DNA of 64,000 bases from JBHHYN01 sp046757565. Lineage in GTDB: Bacteria; Pseudomonadota; Gammaproteobacteria; Eutrophobiales; Eutrophobiaceae. Each line of letters starts with the position of its first letter. The stretch's first letter is position 1. The position numbers were made by a program, and so were the translations under genes. The notes beneath the pieces were generated by a model. That model saw only the letters and a program-made list of their open reading frames with translations, was not told the DNA's origin and searched no databases. The stretch is from contig JBHHYN010000002.1 in the NCBI GenBank assembly GCA_046757565.1, positions 1-64,000 of the forward strand. The letters are read 5' to 3'. Of the stretch, positions 36,401 through 45,101 are shown one piece after another.

Positions 36401-37259
36401 GCAAGGCCGCAACTCCATTCATGTTTATGGTAAAGAGGATGAGGGATATATACAAAAGCATGGAGAAATCAGGTGGGTCTCGCAGATTTATACTGCACTG
36501 GAAAAGGACCGGTTCCGGCTTTATTTTCAATCCATTGTCCCGCTGCATAACAGTGAAAATGATATTGAACGCTATGAAGTTCTGGTGCGTATGGAAACGG
36601 AGAATGGAGATCTGATCATGCCGGATCTTTTTATGCCTGCAGCGGAACATTATAATCTGTCGACACGGATCGACCGATGGGTAATCAGCACATTGTTTGG
36701 ATTGGTCAAGGACCTGTCACAAAAGGGTTACAGGATGCCACAGTATTCCATAAATCTGTCAGGCCACTCCATCGGGGACGAAGAACTTCTGAATTTTATC
36801 ATTCAGCAGTTTGAAATATCGCACATCCAGCCTGAAAGTATCTGCTTCGAGATCACTGAAACCGTTGCAATAAGTAACCTTACCAGTGCCATGCGTTTCA
36901 TCAATACCTTGCGGGATCTGGGTTGTTTGTTTGCCCTGGATGATTTTGGCAGCGGCCTGTCATCATTTGCCTATTTGAAAAACCTACGCGTCGATTATTT
37001 AAAAATCGATGGCTTGTTTATCAGGGATATCACCACTGATCCCGTCAATCTGGCTATTGTGAAATCCATGCTTGAAGTCGGCAAGGCCCTGGGCAAGCAA
37101 ACGGTCGCTGAGTATGTGGAGAATAAGAACGTATTGAACATGCTGCGTGACATCGGCGTCGATTACGCCCAGGGAAGTTATGTCTGCGAGGAATTATCAT
37201 TTGAAGAGATGGCCCGGCATGGCACATCCAATATCATAGAATTAAACGAGCGGCGATAA
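33462..37259 (+). CDS. multi-sensor GGDEF/EAL protein (c-di-GMP turnover)
   Basis: Read from the ATG at 33462, the protein has 1265 residues. A receiver-like N-terminus (about 5-125) lacks the phospho-Asp (DIVLSGASQ). Three PAS domains (about 140-256, 265-385 and 395-512), a GAF domain (about 520-690) and a fourth PAS (about 700-820) follow. The GGDEF domain has an intact GGDEF (907-911) and a product-inhibition RxxD motif (RQRD) five residues before it. The EAL domain has EVL in place of EAL but retains the Asn, Glu, Asp-Asp, Lys, Glu and Gln positions. Either activity could be present. A longer TTG start at 33441 is possible. No membrane segment is seen. Confidence 0.92.
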   Translation: MMQETIHILMIHDDPAAGHTIRDVLENGLESVRIDEVYSRSRFRQALAASVYDIVLSGASQGSFTGREVIRDLRETGSDIPIILLQETATDRDLDAPGAPGQVDSVGGSSIHLKRLPARIVRIIERKKAEQAIHNQASWQLQRYRHIVDATDDFMAFVDANYIYCAVNQRYLDGFQKGWDEVVGHSVAEIIGADQFENGLKENIDRCMGGERCQYECWIDFPGLGNCLLDISYTPHVGSDGTVTGVIIRGHDLTSQRQAEDAMREGEERLRQYFDAGLVGMAIYSLEDGWVQINDYYCEIVGYSREELVQMTWADFTHPDDREMSAAQFKRILDGEIDRYSMEKRCVRKDGETIYIRISTECSRKKDGTVDYLVGFVQDITEQKKAEQALRRSEQLLRSYYDAGLVGMGLSRPDKGVFQFNDTFCEIMGYPRSELETMTWEDLTHPDDRAACTRQYERVMAGEIDNYSIDKRCVRKDGKIIHVTSSSKCVRKEDGTVEYLVTFVRDITERKLAEEALFRTHRALQVLNECNHSIVHATSGQELINTICRIIVETGGYRFTWVGYAQSNEDRTVYPVASAGYEAGYLDNDFSWREDRERFEPVSEVVGSGKAFIVRDIAAYPVYGSLKNAALERGYRSEIALPLNVGGKAFGALMIYASEADTFDHEEEKLLVRLADDLAYGILSVHTSRKHERAEQALRDSENRYRYLYDENPAMFFTVDTNGMILTVNKFGAQGLGYEVDELTGTSIFDLSYGNHKQLLMEFLQTCLETPGQVHYMEQQKVRKDGSVLWVKEAMRAVADSDGERSIFIVCEDITETRKFSEQLSYQASHDSLTDLINRGAFEKRLKKLLDTIQIDDSQHALCYLDLDQFKIVNDTCGHLAGDELLRQLGMLLQQQIRQRDTVARLGGDEFAILMEHCPVHRAELITGKLIQSIVDFQFIWEDRIFKVGVSAGLVPINRSSGNITEILKNADTACYTAKRQGRNSIHVYGKEDEGYIQKHGEIRWVSQIYTALEKDRFRLYFQSIVPLHNSENDIERYEVLVRMETENGDLIMPDLFMPAAEHYNLSTRIDRWVISTLFGLVKDLSQKGYRMPQYSINLSGHSIGDEELLNFIIQQFEISHIQPESICFEITETVAISNLTSAMRFINTLRDLGCLFALDDFGSGLSSFAYLKNLRVDYLKIDGLFIRDITTDPVNLAIVKSMLEVGKALGKQTVAEYVENKNVLNMLRDIGVDYAQGSYVCEELSFEEMARHGTSNIIELNERR

Positions 37260-37265
37260 CACGGG

Positions 37266-37377
37266 GAACCCAGAACCCAGAACCCAGAACCCAGAACCCA
37301 GAACCCAGAACCCAGAACCCTGAACCCAGAACCCAGAACCCAGAACCCAGAACCTTAACCCTTGAACCTTAAACCCT
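37266..37377. repeat. 16-unit heptanucleotide array (GAACCCA type)
   Basis: Sixteen consecutive 7-bp units fill the gap between the converging GGDEF/EAL gene (stop at 37259) and tldD (end at 37389). There are seven GAACCCA, then one GAACCCT, four more GAACCCA, then GAACCTT, AACCCTT, GAACCTT and AAACCCT. The period never slips over 112 bp. Identical central units and degenerate ones at one edge fit a slippage-prone tandem array. The location is 3' to both genes. Confidence 0.97.
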
Positions 37378-37388
37378 GTTCAATGATT

Positions 37389-38831
37389 TCAGGCGCGGGT
37401 ACCGCCTACCGTCAGTTCATCAATCCGGATCGTCGGTTGGCCGACACCAACGGGTACTGACTGGCCATCCTTGCCACAGACGCCGATCCCGGAATCGAGT
37501 TGCATATTGTTACCAACCATGGTGAGCCGGGTTAATACGTCGGGACCGTTTCCAATGAGGGTGGCGCCTTTAATGGGTCGGGTAAGCCTGCCATGCTCGA
37601 TGAGCCATGCCTGGCTGGTGCTGAAGACAAATTTACCGTTGGTGATATCCACCTGTCCGCCGCCGAATTGTGCGGCATAAATACCCTTATCGACCGATTC
37701 GATAATCGCCTCCGGATCATGACTGCCCCCCAGCATGTATGTATTGGTCATGCGTGGCATCGGCAGATGTGCATAGGATTCGCGCCGGCCGTTACCGGTT
37801 GGCTGCATTCCCATCAGGCGTGCGTTGAGTTTGTCCTGCATATAGTTTCGCAGTATGCCGCGTTCAATAAGCGTGGTACATTCGCTTGGCGTACCCTCAT
37901 CGTCTACCGTTAAAGAGCCGCGCCGATCTATAATCGTTCCGTCATCAACAACAGTCACTTCCGGTGTTGCAACCCGTTCGCCGATGCGGCCGGAGAAGGC
38001 AGAGGTGCCTTTACGGTTGAAATCCCCTTCCAGACCATGGCCGATGGCTTCATGTAACAGTATTCCCGGCCAGCCGGGACCGAGAACGACGGTCATCGCG
38101 CCTGCCGGGGCGTCCACGGCTTCCAGATTGGTCAATGCCTGGTTAACGGCCTCTTCTACATAACCGGAAAGCGTGTCACCAGAGAGAAAATATTCATAGC
38201 CGAAGCGCCCTCCACCACCGTAGCCGCCTTTCTCCAGGCGGCCGTTTTGTTCCACGATTACATTCACATTAAGACGTACCAGGGGCCGTACATCGGCTGA
38301 AAAATTAGCGTCTGCATCGGCAATGAGTACGGTTGTATACTGGCCGCTCAGTGAGGTAATCACCTGTGTTACCCGTGGATCCTTTTTTCTGGCCAGCTCA
38401 TCGACTGATCGTAACAGCGCTACCTTCTGTTCTGAACTGATTGAGTCGAATGGATCACTGGCTGAATAGAATGAAACGGGATTTTTCCGTTGCCACGCCT
38501 GTAACCGCCCTTCGCCACCACTCGCCGCGATGGCGCGCGCTGTTCTGGCCGCATTCGTGAGCGCCGGCAGCACGATCTCGTCGGAATAGGCGAAACCGGT
38601 CTTGTCGCCACTGATAGCGCGTACGCCGACACCCTGATCGATACTGTGGGACCCTTCCTTGACGATGCCGTCTTCAAGTATCCATGATTCAGAGCGGGAC
38701 AATTCAAAAAACAGATCGGCCTGATCGATGCCGGGCGATAGCAGTTGACCCAGTGTTTTCTGAATGTCGGTAACCTCCAGACCTACCGGGCCAAGAAGCG
38801 TTTGCTGTGCAATCTCCAGGGCGTTGTTCAT
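37389..38831 (-). CDS. tldD: metalloprotease TldD
   Basis: The 480-residue protein of the TldD/PmbA family contains the zinc-binding motif [11 protein letters not shown] (HExxxH, about residues 258-268), and the family-typical [20 protein letters not shown] and [17 protein letters not shown] segments. TldD acts with TldE/PmbA as a heteromeric metalloprotease that processes small peptides such as microcin B17 precursors and unfolded peptides. No pmbA is in the window. It is read from the same strand as, and directly follows, the nitrilase gene (3 bp gap), a widespread order in Gammaproteobacteria. Confidence 0.96.
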   Translation of the reverse strand: MNNALEIAQQTLLGPVGLEVTDIQKTLGQLLSPGIDQADLFFELSRSESWILEDGIVKEGSHSIDQGVGVRAISGDKTGFAYSDEIVLPALTNAARTARAIAASGGEGRLQAWQRKNPVSFYSASDPFDSISSEQKVALLRSVDELARKKDPRVTQVITSLSGQYTTVLIADADANFSADVRPLVRLNVNVIVEQNGRLEKGGYGGGGRFGYEYFLSGDTLSGYVEEAVNQALTNLEAVDAPAGAMTVVLGPGWPGILLHEAIGHGLEGDFNRKGTSAFSGRIGERVATPEVTVVDDGTIIDRRGSLTVDDEGTPSECTTLIERGILRNYMQDKLNARLMGMQPTGNGRRESYAHLPMPRMTNTYMLGGSHDPEAIIESVDKGIYAAQFGGGQVDITNGKFVFSTSQAWLIEHGRLTRPIKGATLIGNGPDVLTRLTMVGNNMQLDSGIGVCGKDGQSVPVGVGQPTIRIDELTVGGTRA

Positions 38832-38834
38832 TAT

Positions 38835-39662
38835 TTACTGGATTAGTTTTTTATGCTGCAGCACCGGAAATGAGGCGCGCAACTCCTGTTGACGGCCCAG
38901 ATCGAGATCCGCACACACGATGCCGGGACCTTTTTCCAGGGAACCGAGGACCTCGCCCCAGGGATCAATAATCATGCTATGGCCCCAGGTGAAACGCTTC
39001 TCTGTATGTTGACCGCCCTGATTCGGGGCAATGACGAAACAGAGGTTTTCAATGGCGCGGGTGCGTAGCATGGTCTTCCAATGGCGCCTGCCAGTCGTTT
39101 CCGTAAAGGCCGCAGGAATAGTAATGATGGAAACATCCTGATCGATCATATTACGGTACAGCTCGGGGAAACGGAGGTCGTAGCAGATAGACATGCCGAT
39201 ATTTGCAAACGGGGTCGCAGCGATGATGATATTGTTCCCGGCCATGATAGTATTGGATTCATTGTAGGATTCATCGGATTCACTGTTAACACAGACATCA
39301 AACAGGTGCATCTTGTCGTAACGTGCAACACATTCACCTTCAGGATTAAACAGCAAACAGCTGTTATAGATATGCTCTTCCTGTTCGCTTTCCAGCGGAA
39401 TCGATCCTCCCATTAACCAGATCCCCTGCTGTCTGGCATTGTCAGCCAGAAATTCCTGTAACGGTCCGTTGCCGTAAGGTTCCCGGTAGCGCAATTTGAC
39501 TGTTTCGTCATCGCTCAGGACAGGGAAGTACTCCGGAAGAACGGCCAGTTTCGCACCCTGGCCGGCTGCTTGCGCAATCAATGTCCGGGCACTGTCCAGA
39601 TTTGCATCGACATCGACTGTTGAGACCATCTGAATGGCAGCGACACGTATCGTGTTAGTCAT
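38835..39662 (-). CDS. carbon-nitrogen hydrolase (Nit1/deaminated glutathione amidase-like)
   Basis: The 275-residue enzyme of the nitrilase superfamily has the catalytic Glu-Lys-Cys triad in LPEYFPVLS, YDKMHLFD and SICYDLRFPELYR. The DVCVNSESDESYNES stretch after the lysine and the overall pattern match the Nit1-type group that repairs deaminated glutathione; omega-amidase is less likely. ATG at 39662 was chosen because MTNTIRVAAIQM fits the family start, though ATG at 39668 is equally possible. It is co-transcribed with tldD, as in many Gammaproteobacteria. Confidence 0.88.
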   Translation of the reverse strand: MTNTIRVAAIQMVSTVDVDANLDSARTLIAQAAGQGAKLAVLPEYFPVLSDDETVKLRYREPYGNGPLQEFLADNARQQGIWLMGGSIPLESEQEEHIYNSCLLFNPEGECVARYDKMHLFDVCVNSESDESYNESNTIMAGNNIIIAATPFANIGMSICYDLRFPELYRNMIDQDVSIITIPAAFTETTGRRHWKTMLRTRAIENLCFVIAPNQGGQHTEKRFTWGHSMIIDPWGEVLGSLEKGPGIVCADLDLGRQQELRASFPVLQHKKLIQ

Positions 39663-39803
39663 AAGCATAGTATACGGTAGATGGGTTTCCGGATACAGCA
39701 TACCGGGACTCAGGCACGATGCATGCTGGAGATTACTGTATCCCCATGACGGAATCCTTTATAATCCGGTCTCCTTTGAATTCATGTTATTTTGCCAGGT
39801 CAA

Positions 39804-41003
39804 GTGAGCGAAGAATTTCCAAGAATCGAACGATTACCTCCGTATGTGTTCAACATCGTTAATGATTTGAAGATGAAGGAGCGTCATCGTGGCGAAGATA
39901 TCATTGATTTCGGTATGGGTAATCCGGACCAGCCTGCACCGGGCCACGTTGTCGATAAACTTGTCGAGGTGGCCTCCCGTAAGGATACCCACCGTTATTC
40001 CATGTCACGCGGTATTCCCAGACTGCGCAGGGCAATCTGCAACTGGTACAAACAACGCTTTGATGTCGATCTGGATGAGGAGACGGAAGCGATCGTTACC
40101 CTTGGTTCAAAGGAGGGTCTTGCGCATCTGGCCCTGGCCATCATGGATAGAGGTGATGCAGTGCTGGTCCCCAACCCCGCCTACCCCATCCATCCATTTG
40201 GTTTTATTATCGCCGGTGCGGATGTCCGCCATGTGCCGATCGGTCCGGGTATTGATTTCTTTGCTGAATTGGAAAATGCTATTCGTAATACCTGGCCCAG
40301 GCCGAAGTTGCTGCTACTTAATTTTCCCAGCAATCCGACCACGCAATGCGTGGAGTTGCCTTTTTTTGAGAAGATCATTGAGTTTGCCGATGAATATGGA
40401 ATCTGGGTCGTACAGGATCTGGCCTATGCGGATATCGTATTTGATGGCTACCGGGCGCCTTCCATCCTGCAAGTAAATGGCGCCAAGGAACTGGCCGTGG
40501 AGTTTTTCTCTCTCTCCAAGAGTTACAATATGCCAGGTTGGCGGGTCGGCTTCATGGTCGGATCTCCAGTGCTTGTCAATGCCCTGGCAAGGCTGAAATC
40601 CTATCTGGATTATGGCATGTTTACTCCGATCCAGGTTGCGGCCATCACTGCCCTGGAGGGCGAGCAACGGTGTGTGCTTGAAATCCGGGATCGTTACCGC
40701 AAGCGCCGGGATGTTTTATGCGATGGATTAAATTCCCTTGGTTGGGAGATAGAGAAACCCAAAGCAACCATGTTTGTGTGGGCGCCAATCCCCGAGCAGT
40801 ATCGGCATCTCGGCTCGTTGGAATTTGCCAAGAAATTGCTGTTGGAGGCCAGGGTTGCCGTCTCGCCCGGGATAGGATTCGGGGAATACGGAGATAATTA
40901 TGTCCGCTTTGCACTGATCGAAAATGAACACAGGACCCGCCAGGCCATAAGGGGGATACGCACCATGCTAAAGCATGATGATCTGATCGCAAACGAGGCA
41001 TAA
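39804..41003 (+). CDS. alaC: pyridoxal-phosphate alanine aminotransferase AlaC
   Basis: The 399-residue class I/II aminotransferase closely matches E. coli Ala[46 protein letters not shown] and the PLP-lysine motif [15 protein letters not shown]. It converts pyruvate and glutamate to alanine and 2-oxoglutarate. The GTG at 39804 ([13 protein letters not shown]) was preferred over the TTG at 39792 for family length and the AGGT ribosome-binding bases upstream. It is the first gene of alaC-hom-thrC, an order common in beta- and gammaproteobacteria. Confidence 0.95.
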   Translation: MSEEFPRIERLPPYVFNIVNDLKMKERHRGEDIIDFGMGNPDQPAPGHVVDKLVEVASRKDTHRYSMSRGIPRLRRAICNWYKQRFDVDLDEETEAIVTLGSKEGLAHLALAIMDRGDAVLVPNPAYPIHPFGFIIAGADVRHVPIGPGIDFFAELENAIRNTWPRPKLLLLNFPSNPTTQCVELPFFEKIIEFADEYGIWVVQDLAYADIVFDGYRAPSILQVNGAKELAVEFFSLSKSYNMPGWRVGFMVGSPVLVNALARLKSYLDYGMFTPIQVAAITALEGEQRCVLEIRDRYRKRRDVLCDGLNSLGWEIEKPKATMFVWAPIPEQYRHLGSLEFAKKLLLEARVAVSPGIGFGEYGDNYVRFALIENEHRTRQAIRGIRTMLKHDDLIANEA

Positions 41004-41052
41004 CGCCGAACCGTTATTCGTTTCCTGATCCCTCTGTACGAACAGCTAAATA

Positions 41053-41094
41053 GAACCTTGAACCTTGAACGTTGAACGTTGAACCAGGAACCTT
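41053..41094. repeat. heptanucleotide array abutting the hom start codon
   Basis: Six consecutive 7-bp units, GAACCTT, GAACCTT, GAACGTT, GAACGTT, GAACCAG and GAACCTT, end six bases before the hom ATG. The fifth unit and the sixth together supply AGGA (41086-41089), the only plausible ribosome-binding bases. The array therefore forms part of the hom translation initiation region. The unit family is the one at 37266-37377. Confidence 0.93.
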
Positions 41095-41100
41095 GACATC

Positions 41101-42414
41101 ATGGATCCAGTAAAAGTTGGTTTGTTGGGTTTAGGAACCGTAGGCGGTGGCACGGTAACTGTGTTGACCCGTAATGCCGATGAGATCACACGCCGTGCCG
41201 GCCGTGGTATACGCATCAGTCATGCCGCGGCAAAGGAGTATGATGCGGATGCCATATCGGGATTGGACCAAATCGACAGGATCACGGACGATGCCTTCGA
41301 TGTAGTCAATAACCCCGAGGTGGAAATTATTATCGAACTGATTGGAGGTTACTCACCAGCCCTGGATTTGGTACTCAAGGCCATAGACAATGGCAAGCAT
41401 GTGGTGACCGCCAACAAGGCGCTGATTGCCAAACATGGCAACGAGATCTTTGCCGCCGCTCAGGAGAGGGATGTCATGGTGGCCTTTGAGGCGGCCGTAG
41501 CCGGGGGTATCCCCATCATCAAGGCGGTGCGCGAAGGGCTTGCGGCAAATGAGATTGAATGGGCAGCGGGCATCATCAATGGCACCGGCAATTTTATCCT
41601 CACCGAGATGCGGGAGAAAAGCCGGGATTTCAGTGACGTTCTTAAAGAGGCCCAGTCCCTGGGTTATGCCGAGGCCGATCCCACATTCGATGTGGAAGGT
41701 ATCGACGCCGCCCATAAGCTTACTATTCTCAGTTCCATTGCCTTCGGTATTCCGCTGCAATTGGAGAAGACCTATACCGAGGGAATCAGCGGCATCGAGC
41801 AGCAGGATGTTGCCTACGCAGACGAACTAGGTTACCGCATCAAGCATCTGGGTATTACGCGTAAGACCGATAACGGCATAGAGTTACGTGTCCATCCCAC
41901 CCTTATCCCCGAACGGCGTCTGATCGCTCACGTAGACGGTGTCATGAATGCCGTGCAGGTAAAAGGCGATGCGGTCGGGCCGACCTTGTATTATGGCGCC
42001 GGTGCCGGTTCGCTGCCTACGGCCTCGGCGGTGGTGGCGGACCTGGTGGATGTGACGCGGGCGTTGACTTCGGATCCTGAGAATCGCGTTCCCCATCTTG
42101 CCTTCCAGCCCCATGCCCTGGCCGACACCCGGGTCCTCCCTATGGAGGAGGTGGAGACCGCCTGCTATCTGCGCATGCAGGTTGTGGATCGTCCCGGTGT
42201 CCTCGCCGAGGTGACCCGGATACTGGGCGATCTGGAGATCAGTATCGAGGCCATCATTCAAAAGGAGCCAATGGCGGGTGCGAGCCATGTGCCGGTTATA
42301 TTCCTCACGCAGCGCATTCAGGAAAAGAATATGAATGCAGCCATCCGGGGGATCGAGAAGTTGAACAGTATTGACGGCCGCGTCGTGCGTATACGGCGGG
42401 AGAGTCTGGAGTAG
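41101..42414 (+). CDS. hom: homoserine dehydrogenase
   Basis: The 437-residue monofunctional enzyme reduces aspartate semialdehyde to homoserine. It has an N-terminal NAD(P)-binding motif GLLGLGTVGGGT (about residues 8-19), the catalytic region NGTGNFILTEM and EADPTFDVEGIDAAHK, and a C-terminal ACT domain (about 355-430, RPGVLAEVTRILGD) expected to bind threonine for feedback inhibition. There is no fused aspartokinase, unlike ThrA of enteric bacteria. It is 17 bp upstream of thrC. Confidence 0.96.
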   Translation: MDPVKVGLLGLGTVGGGTVTVLTRNADEITRRAGRGIRISHAAAKEYDADAISGLDQIDRITDDAFDVVNNPEVEIIIELIGGYSPALDLVLKAIDNGKHVVTANKALIAKHGNEIFAAAQERDVMVAFEAAVAGGIPIIKAVREGLAANEIEWAAGIINGTGNFILTEMREKSRDFSDVLKEAQSLGYAEADPTFDVEGIDAAHKLTILSSIAFGIPLQLEKTYTEGISGIEQQDVAYADELGYRIKHLGITRKTDNGIELRVHPTLIPERRLIAHVDGVMNAVQVKGDAVGPTLYYGAGAGSLPTASAVVADLVDVTRALTSDPENRVPHLAFQPHALADTRVLPMEEVETACYLRMQVVDRPGVLAEVTRILGDLEISIEAIIQKEPMAGASHVPVIFLTQRIQEKNMNAAIRGIEKLNSIDGRVVRIRRESLE

Positions 42415-42431
42415 GAAGGCGATGCATCATT

Positions 42432-43562
42432 ATGACAAGACCTCAATATTATACAGGACTTATAGAACGTTACCGTAACCGCTTACCCATTGATGATGAA
42501 GCACGGGTTATCAGTCTGGGTGAGGGCAATACTCCGCTTATCCGCCTGCACAATATCCCTTCGTTGTTCGATAAGGAAATCGAGATCTATGTTAAATACG
42601 AGGGCCTGAATCCGACCGGCTCCTTCAAGGACAGGGGTATGACCATGGCCGTGACACAGGCCTGCGCAGCGGGATCGCGGGCGATCATCTGCGCCTCGAC
42701 CGGTAATACTTCGGCCTCGGCCGCCGCCTATGCCGCCCGTGCCGGGATTACGGCGTTTGTGGTGATCCCGGATGGCAAGATCGCCCTGGGCAAACTTGCC
42801 CAGGCGATGATGGAAGGTGCGGTGGTCATTCAAATCAAGGGGAATTTCGATGACGGTATGCGTCTGGTCAAGGAGGTAGCGGAGCACGCCCCCGTAACTA
42901 TTGTGAACTCGATCAATCCCTATCGCCTGCAGGGACAGAAAACCGCTGCCTTCGAGGTAATCGATGAACTGGGAAGGGCGCCTGATTTTCATTGTCTACC
43001 GGTCGGTAATGCCGGCAATATTACCGCTTACTGGATTGGATACAGTGAATATGCGTGTACCGATACAAAGGCGTGTCTCTATTGTCGGGGAGTGTGCCGC
43101 TACCGGCAGGAGGCATTAGTCAACGGACGCCCGAAGATGCTGGGTTATCAGGCCAGCGGTGCAGCGCCTTTTCTGCGCGGGCAGATGGTTGATGAACCGG
43201 AAACCGTGGCCACGGCAATTCGTATCGGGCACCCCCAGTCATGGGACCTGGCCTGGCATGCCAGCCGGGAATCCGGTGGCTGGTTCGATGAATTTTCCGA
43301 TGCAGAAATCCTGTCAGTCCAGAAGCTGTTGGCTGAAAAGGAAGGTATTTTCTGCGAGCCGGCCTCGGCGGTTTCTGTGGCCGGGGCGATACGGGACATT
43401 GAACGGGATCGTATCCCGGAGCATAGCTGCGTCGTCTGTACCTTGACGGGACATGGCTTGAAAGATCCGGATACGGCGATAAAACAGAGTACCGCGCCGA
43501 TGTTAAAGGTTGCGGCCACACTTGCTGAGGTCAAACAGGCCCTGCTCGATAATATTCCGTGA
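42432..43562 (+). CDS. thrC: threonine synthase with a four-cysteine insertion
   Basis: The 376-residue PLP enzyme converts O-phosphohomoserine to threonine. Lys66 in SFKDRG is the PLP lysine. ASTGNTSASAAAYAARAG, PVGNAGN-type LPVGNAGNITAYW and FCEPASAVS are typical. Between YSEY and PKMLGYQASGAAPF lies a stretch with Cys209, 215, 218 and 222 (CX5CX2CX3C). In the relatives I recall, this loop is about 14 residues shorter and lacks these cysteines. The rest appears intact and in frame, so the loop is probably a real insertion that could bind a metal or form disulfides. It follows hom closely. Confidence 0.94.
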   Translation: MTRPQYYTGLIERYRNRLPIDDEARVISLGEGNTPLIRLHNIPSLFDKEIEIYVKYEGLNPTGSFKDRGMTMAVTQACAAGSRAIICASTGNTSASAAAYAARAGITAFVVIPDGKIALGKLAQAMMEGAVVIQIKGNFDDGMRLVKEVAEHAPVTIVNSINPYRLQGQKTAAFEVIDELGRAPDFHCLPVGNAGNITAYWIGYSEYACTDTKACLYCRGVCRYRQEALVNGRPKMLGYQASGAAPFLRGQMVDEPETVATAIRIGHPQSWDLAWHASRESGGWFDEFSDAEILSVQKLLAEKEGIFCEPASAVSVAGAIRDIERDRIPEHSCVVCTLTGHGLKDPDTAIKQSTAPMLKVAATLAEVKQALLDNIP

Positions 43563-43616
43563 ACGGAAAGGTGGAATCCGTGGTCCGGCCATCATCACCC
43601 GGGCAACGCAGCCCGC

Positions 43617-44636
43617 ATGGGTAAGCTGACTATTCTGATCCCGGGTCTGTTTGGTCCCTTTCAAGGGGTGACAAAGGAGGATGTTCCCCGCTTCCCTGCA
43701 CTGGAATCATTGTTGGCGAAAGCCGGCAGGAAAAGGCGGATCGGCAGCACGTTTTATACATCGCTCTGTCATCTGTTCGGCCTGGAGAAATTTCCGGGTC
43801 AGGATCTGCCGGTCGCGGCCCTGACCCGTCTGCTCGATGATCAGGAACGGCCTGAGGGGATCTGGACGCGTATTGACCCGGTTCATCTGAGCGCCGGCAG
43901 GGAAGGGTTAACGCTGATGGACGCCACTCTGTTTACCCTCAGCCAGCACGATGCCATCATATTGGGCGCCCCGTTAAAACAGCTCTTTGCCGGTCAGGGC
44001 TGGATGTTTGAAATCCCCGTAGCCAAGCGCTGGTATCTGCGCGTTAAGGAGCATCCAGAGATAACTACTACCGAGATTAACGAAGCTGCCGGCCGCAGTG
44101 TTCAGCCACTCATGCCTGCCGGTGCAGGGCAAATGGGCTGGGCCCGGTTACTCAATGAGGCGCAGATGCTGTTGCATGACAGCGAGGTCAATCGTGAACG
44201 GGAAAAACGGGGAGAACTGACCATTAACAGCCTGTGGCTGTGGGGCATCGGTCAACTACCGGAAATCCTTCCAAGAAAGTGGTCGATGCTGATCAGCGAT
44301 GACCCCGTCGCGCAGGGGCTCGCGATGTTATCGGGGACGCCTTTTACAAGTTTGCAAATTGATGCTGAAGAAATCATCCATGGCGCCGATAACACAGGCG
44401 AGGTACTCATTGTTATCGTAACGGCACAGGCCCATTCCAGTTATGGGGATTTCTGTGCCTGGCGGAGGGAACTCGAAGACCTTGAACACCACTGGTTTAC
44501 ACCGATAGTGAAGGCCCTGGAAGAAGACAGGATGAAGCAACTGACTATCCTTACGAATAATAACGAGTTTACCTGTACCAGGCGGACATTATTGAAATTC
44601 TGGCGGCGGCAGCGGAGATTACTGGATTATGAATAA
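43617..44636 (+). CDS. RpfE-like/phosphoglycerate-mutase-related conserved protein
   Basis: This 339-residue cytoplasmic protein belongs to a conserved group that is often annotated as regulatory protein RpfE or as cofactor-independent phosphoglycerate mutase-like. The group is typically encoded near recJ in beta- and gammaproteobacteria. Features include the start KLTILIPGLFGP, LTLMDATLFTLSQHDA, a LWLWGIGQLPE motif (about residues 202-212) and the C-terminal FTCTRRTLLKFWRRQRRLLD. The alkaline-phosphatase-type metal ligands were not recognised, so mutase activity is not claimed. It is 54 bp after thrC and shortly before recJ. Confidence 0.75.
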   Translation: MGKLTILIPGLFGPFQGVTKEDVPRFPALESLLAKAGRKRRIGSTFYTSLCHLFGLEKFPGQDLPVAALTRLLDDQERPEGIWTRIDPVHLSAGREGLTLMDATLFTLSQHDAIILGAPLKQLFAGQGWMFEIPVAKRWYLRVKEHPEITTTEINEAAGRSVQPLMPAGAGQMGWARLLNEAQMLLHDSEVNREREKRGELTINSLWLWGIGQLPEILPRKWSMLISDDPVAQGLAMLSGTPFTSLQIDAEEIIHGADNTGEVLIVIVTAQAHSSYGDFCAWRRELEDLEHHWFTPIVKALEEDRMKQLTILTNNNEFTCTRRTLLKFWRRQRRLLDYE

Positions 44637-44683
44637 TAGTCTGTCGAACATAGAACGGCATAGGCCATAATGGAGGAAAATTT

Positions 44684-45079
44684 GTGAGTACGGATCTTAA
44701 TCCCACGATGGCCAACAAGGCTATCCTGATCGTTGATGACCAGGGGTATTTACGCCAATTGATAAGGACTTCTCTGGGATCACAAGGATTTACCAACCTT
44801 ATGGAGGCCAGTGATGGTATGAATGCCTCCAGAATGCTGGAAAAGAACAAGGTAGACCTTGTTATTTGTGACTGGGAGATGCCAAATATGGACGGCATGG
44901 AACTGTTCGCGGACCTGCAGAAAAAAACAGGACTCAAGGATACGCCTTTTATCCTGCTCACAAAGCATGGGGATAAAGGTAAAGTAACCAGGGCCATTGG
45001 CGCCGGCATTAAAAATTATATCGTCAAGCCGTTTACGCCGGAGATTATTATCGGTAAGGTGATGGATATATTACAGTGA
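44684..45079 (+). CDS. CheY-like single-domain response regulator
   Basis: The 131-residue receiver has Asp18-Asp19 (LIVDDQ), phosphoacceptor Asp63 (LVICDWEMPNMDG), Thr in LLTKH and Lys in VKPFTPE. It resembles CheY and the stand-alone receivers of chemotaxis or twitching systems. A strong GGAGG site precedes the GTG start. No kinase or chemotaxis gene adjoins it, so the partner is encoded elsewhere. No output domain is present. Confidence 0.9.
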   Translation: MSTDLNPTMANKAILIVDDQGYLRQLIRTSLGSQGFTNLMEASDGMNASRMLEKNKVDLVICDWEMPNMDGMELFADLQKKTGLKDTPFILLTKHGDKGKVTRAIGAGIKNYIVKPFTPEIIIGKVMDILQ

Positions 45080-45101
45080 CGCCATAGAAAGAGGGCGAGG
45101 C

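Noticed and set aside
37266..37377. CRISPR-like regular repeats
   Set aside because: Units are 7 bp, directly adjacent and without spacers. No cas gene is nearby.
43617..44636. Active cofactor-independent phosphoglycerate mutase
   Set aside because: The serine nucleophile and the metal-binding Asp/His pattern of the alkaline phosphatase superfamily were not recognised.
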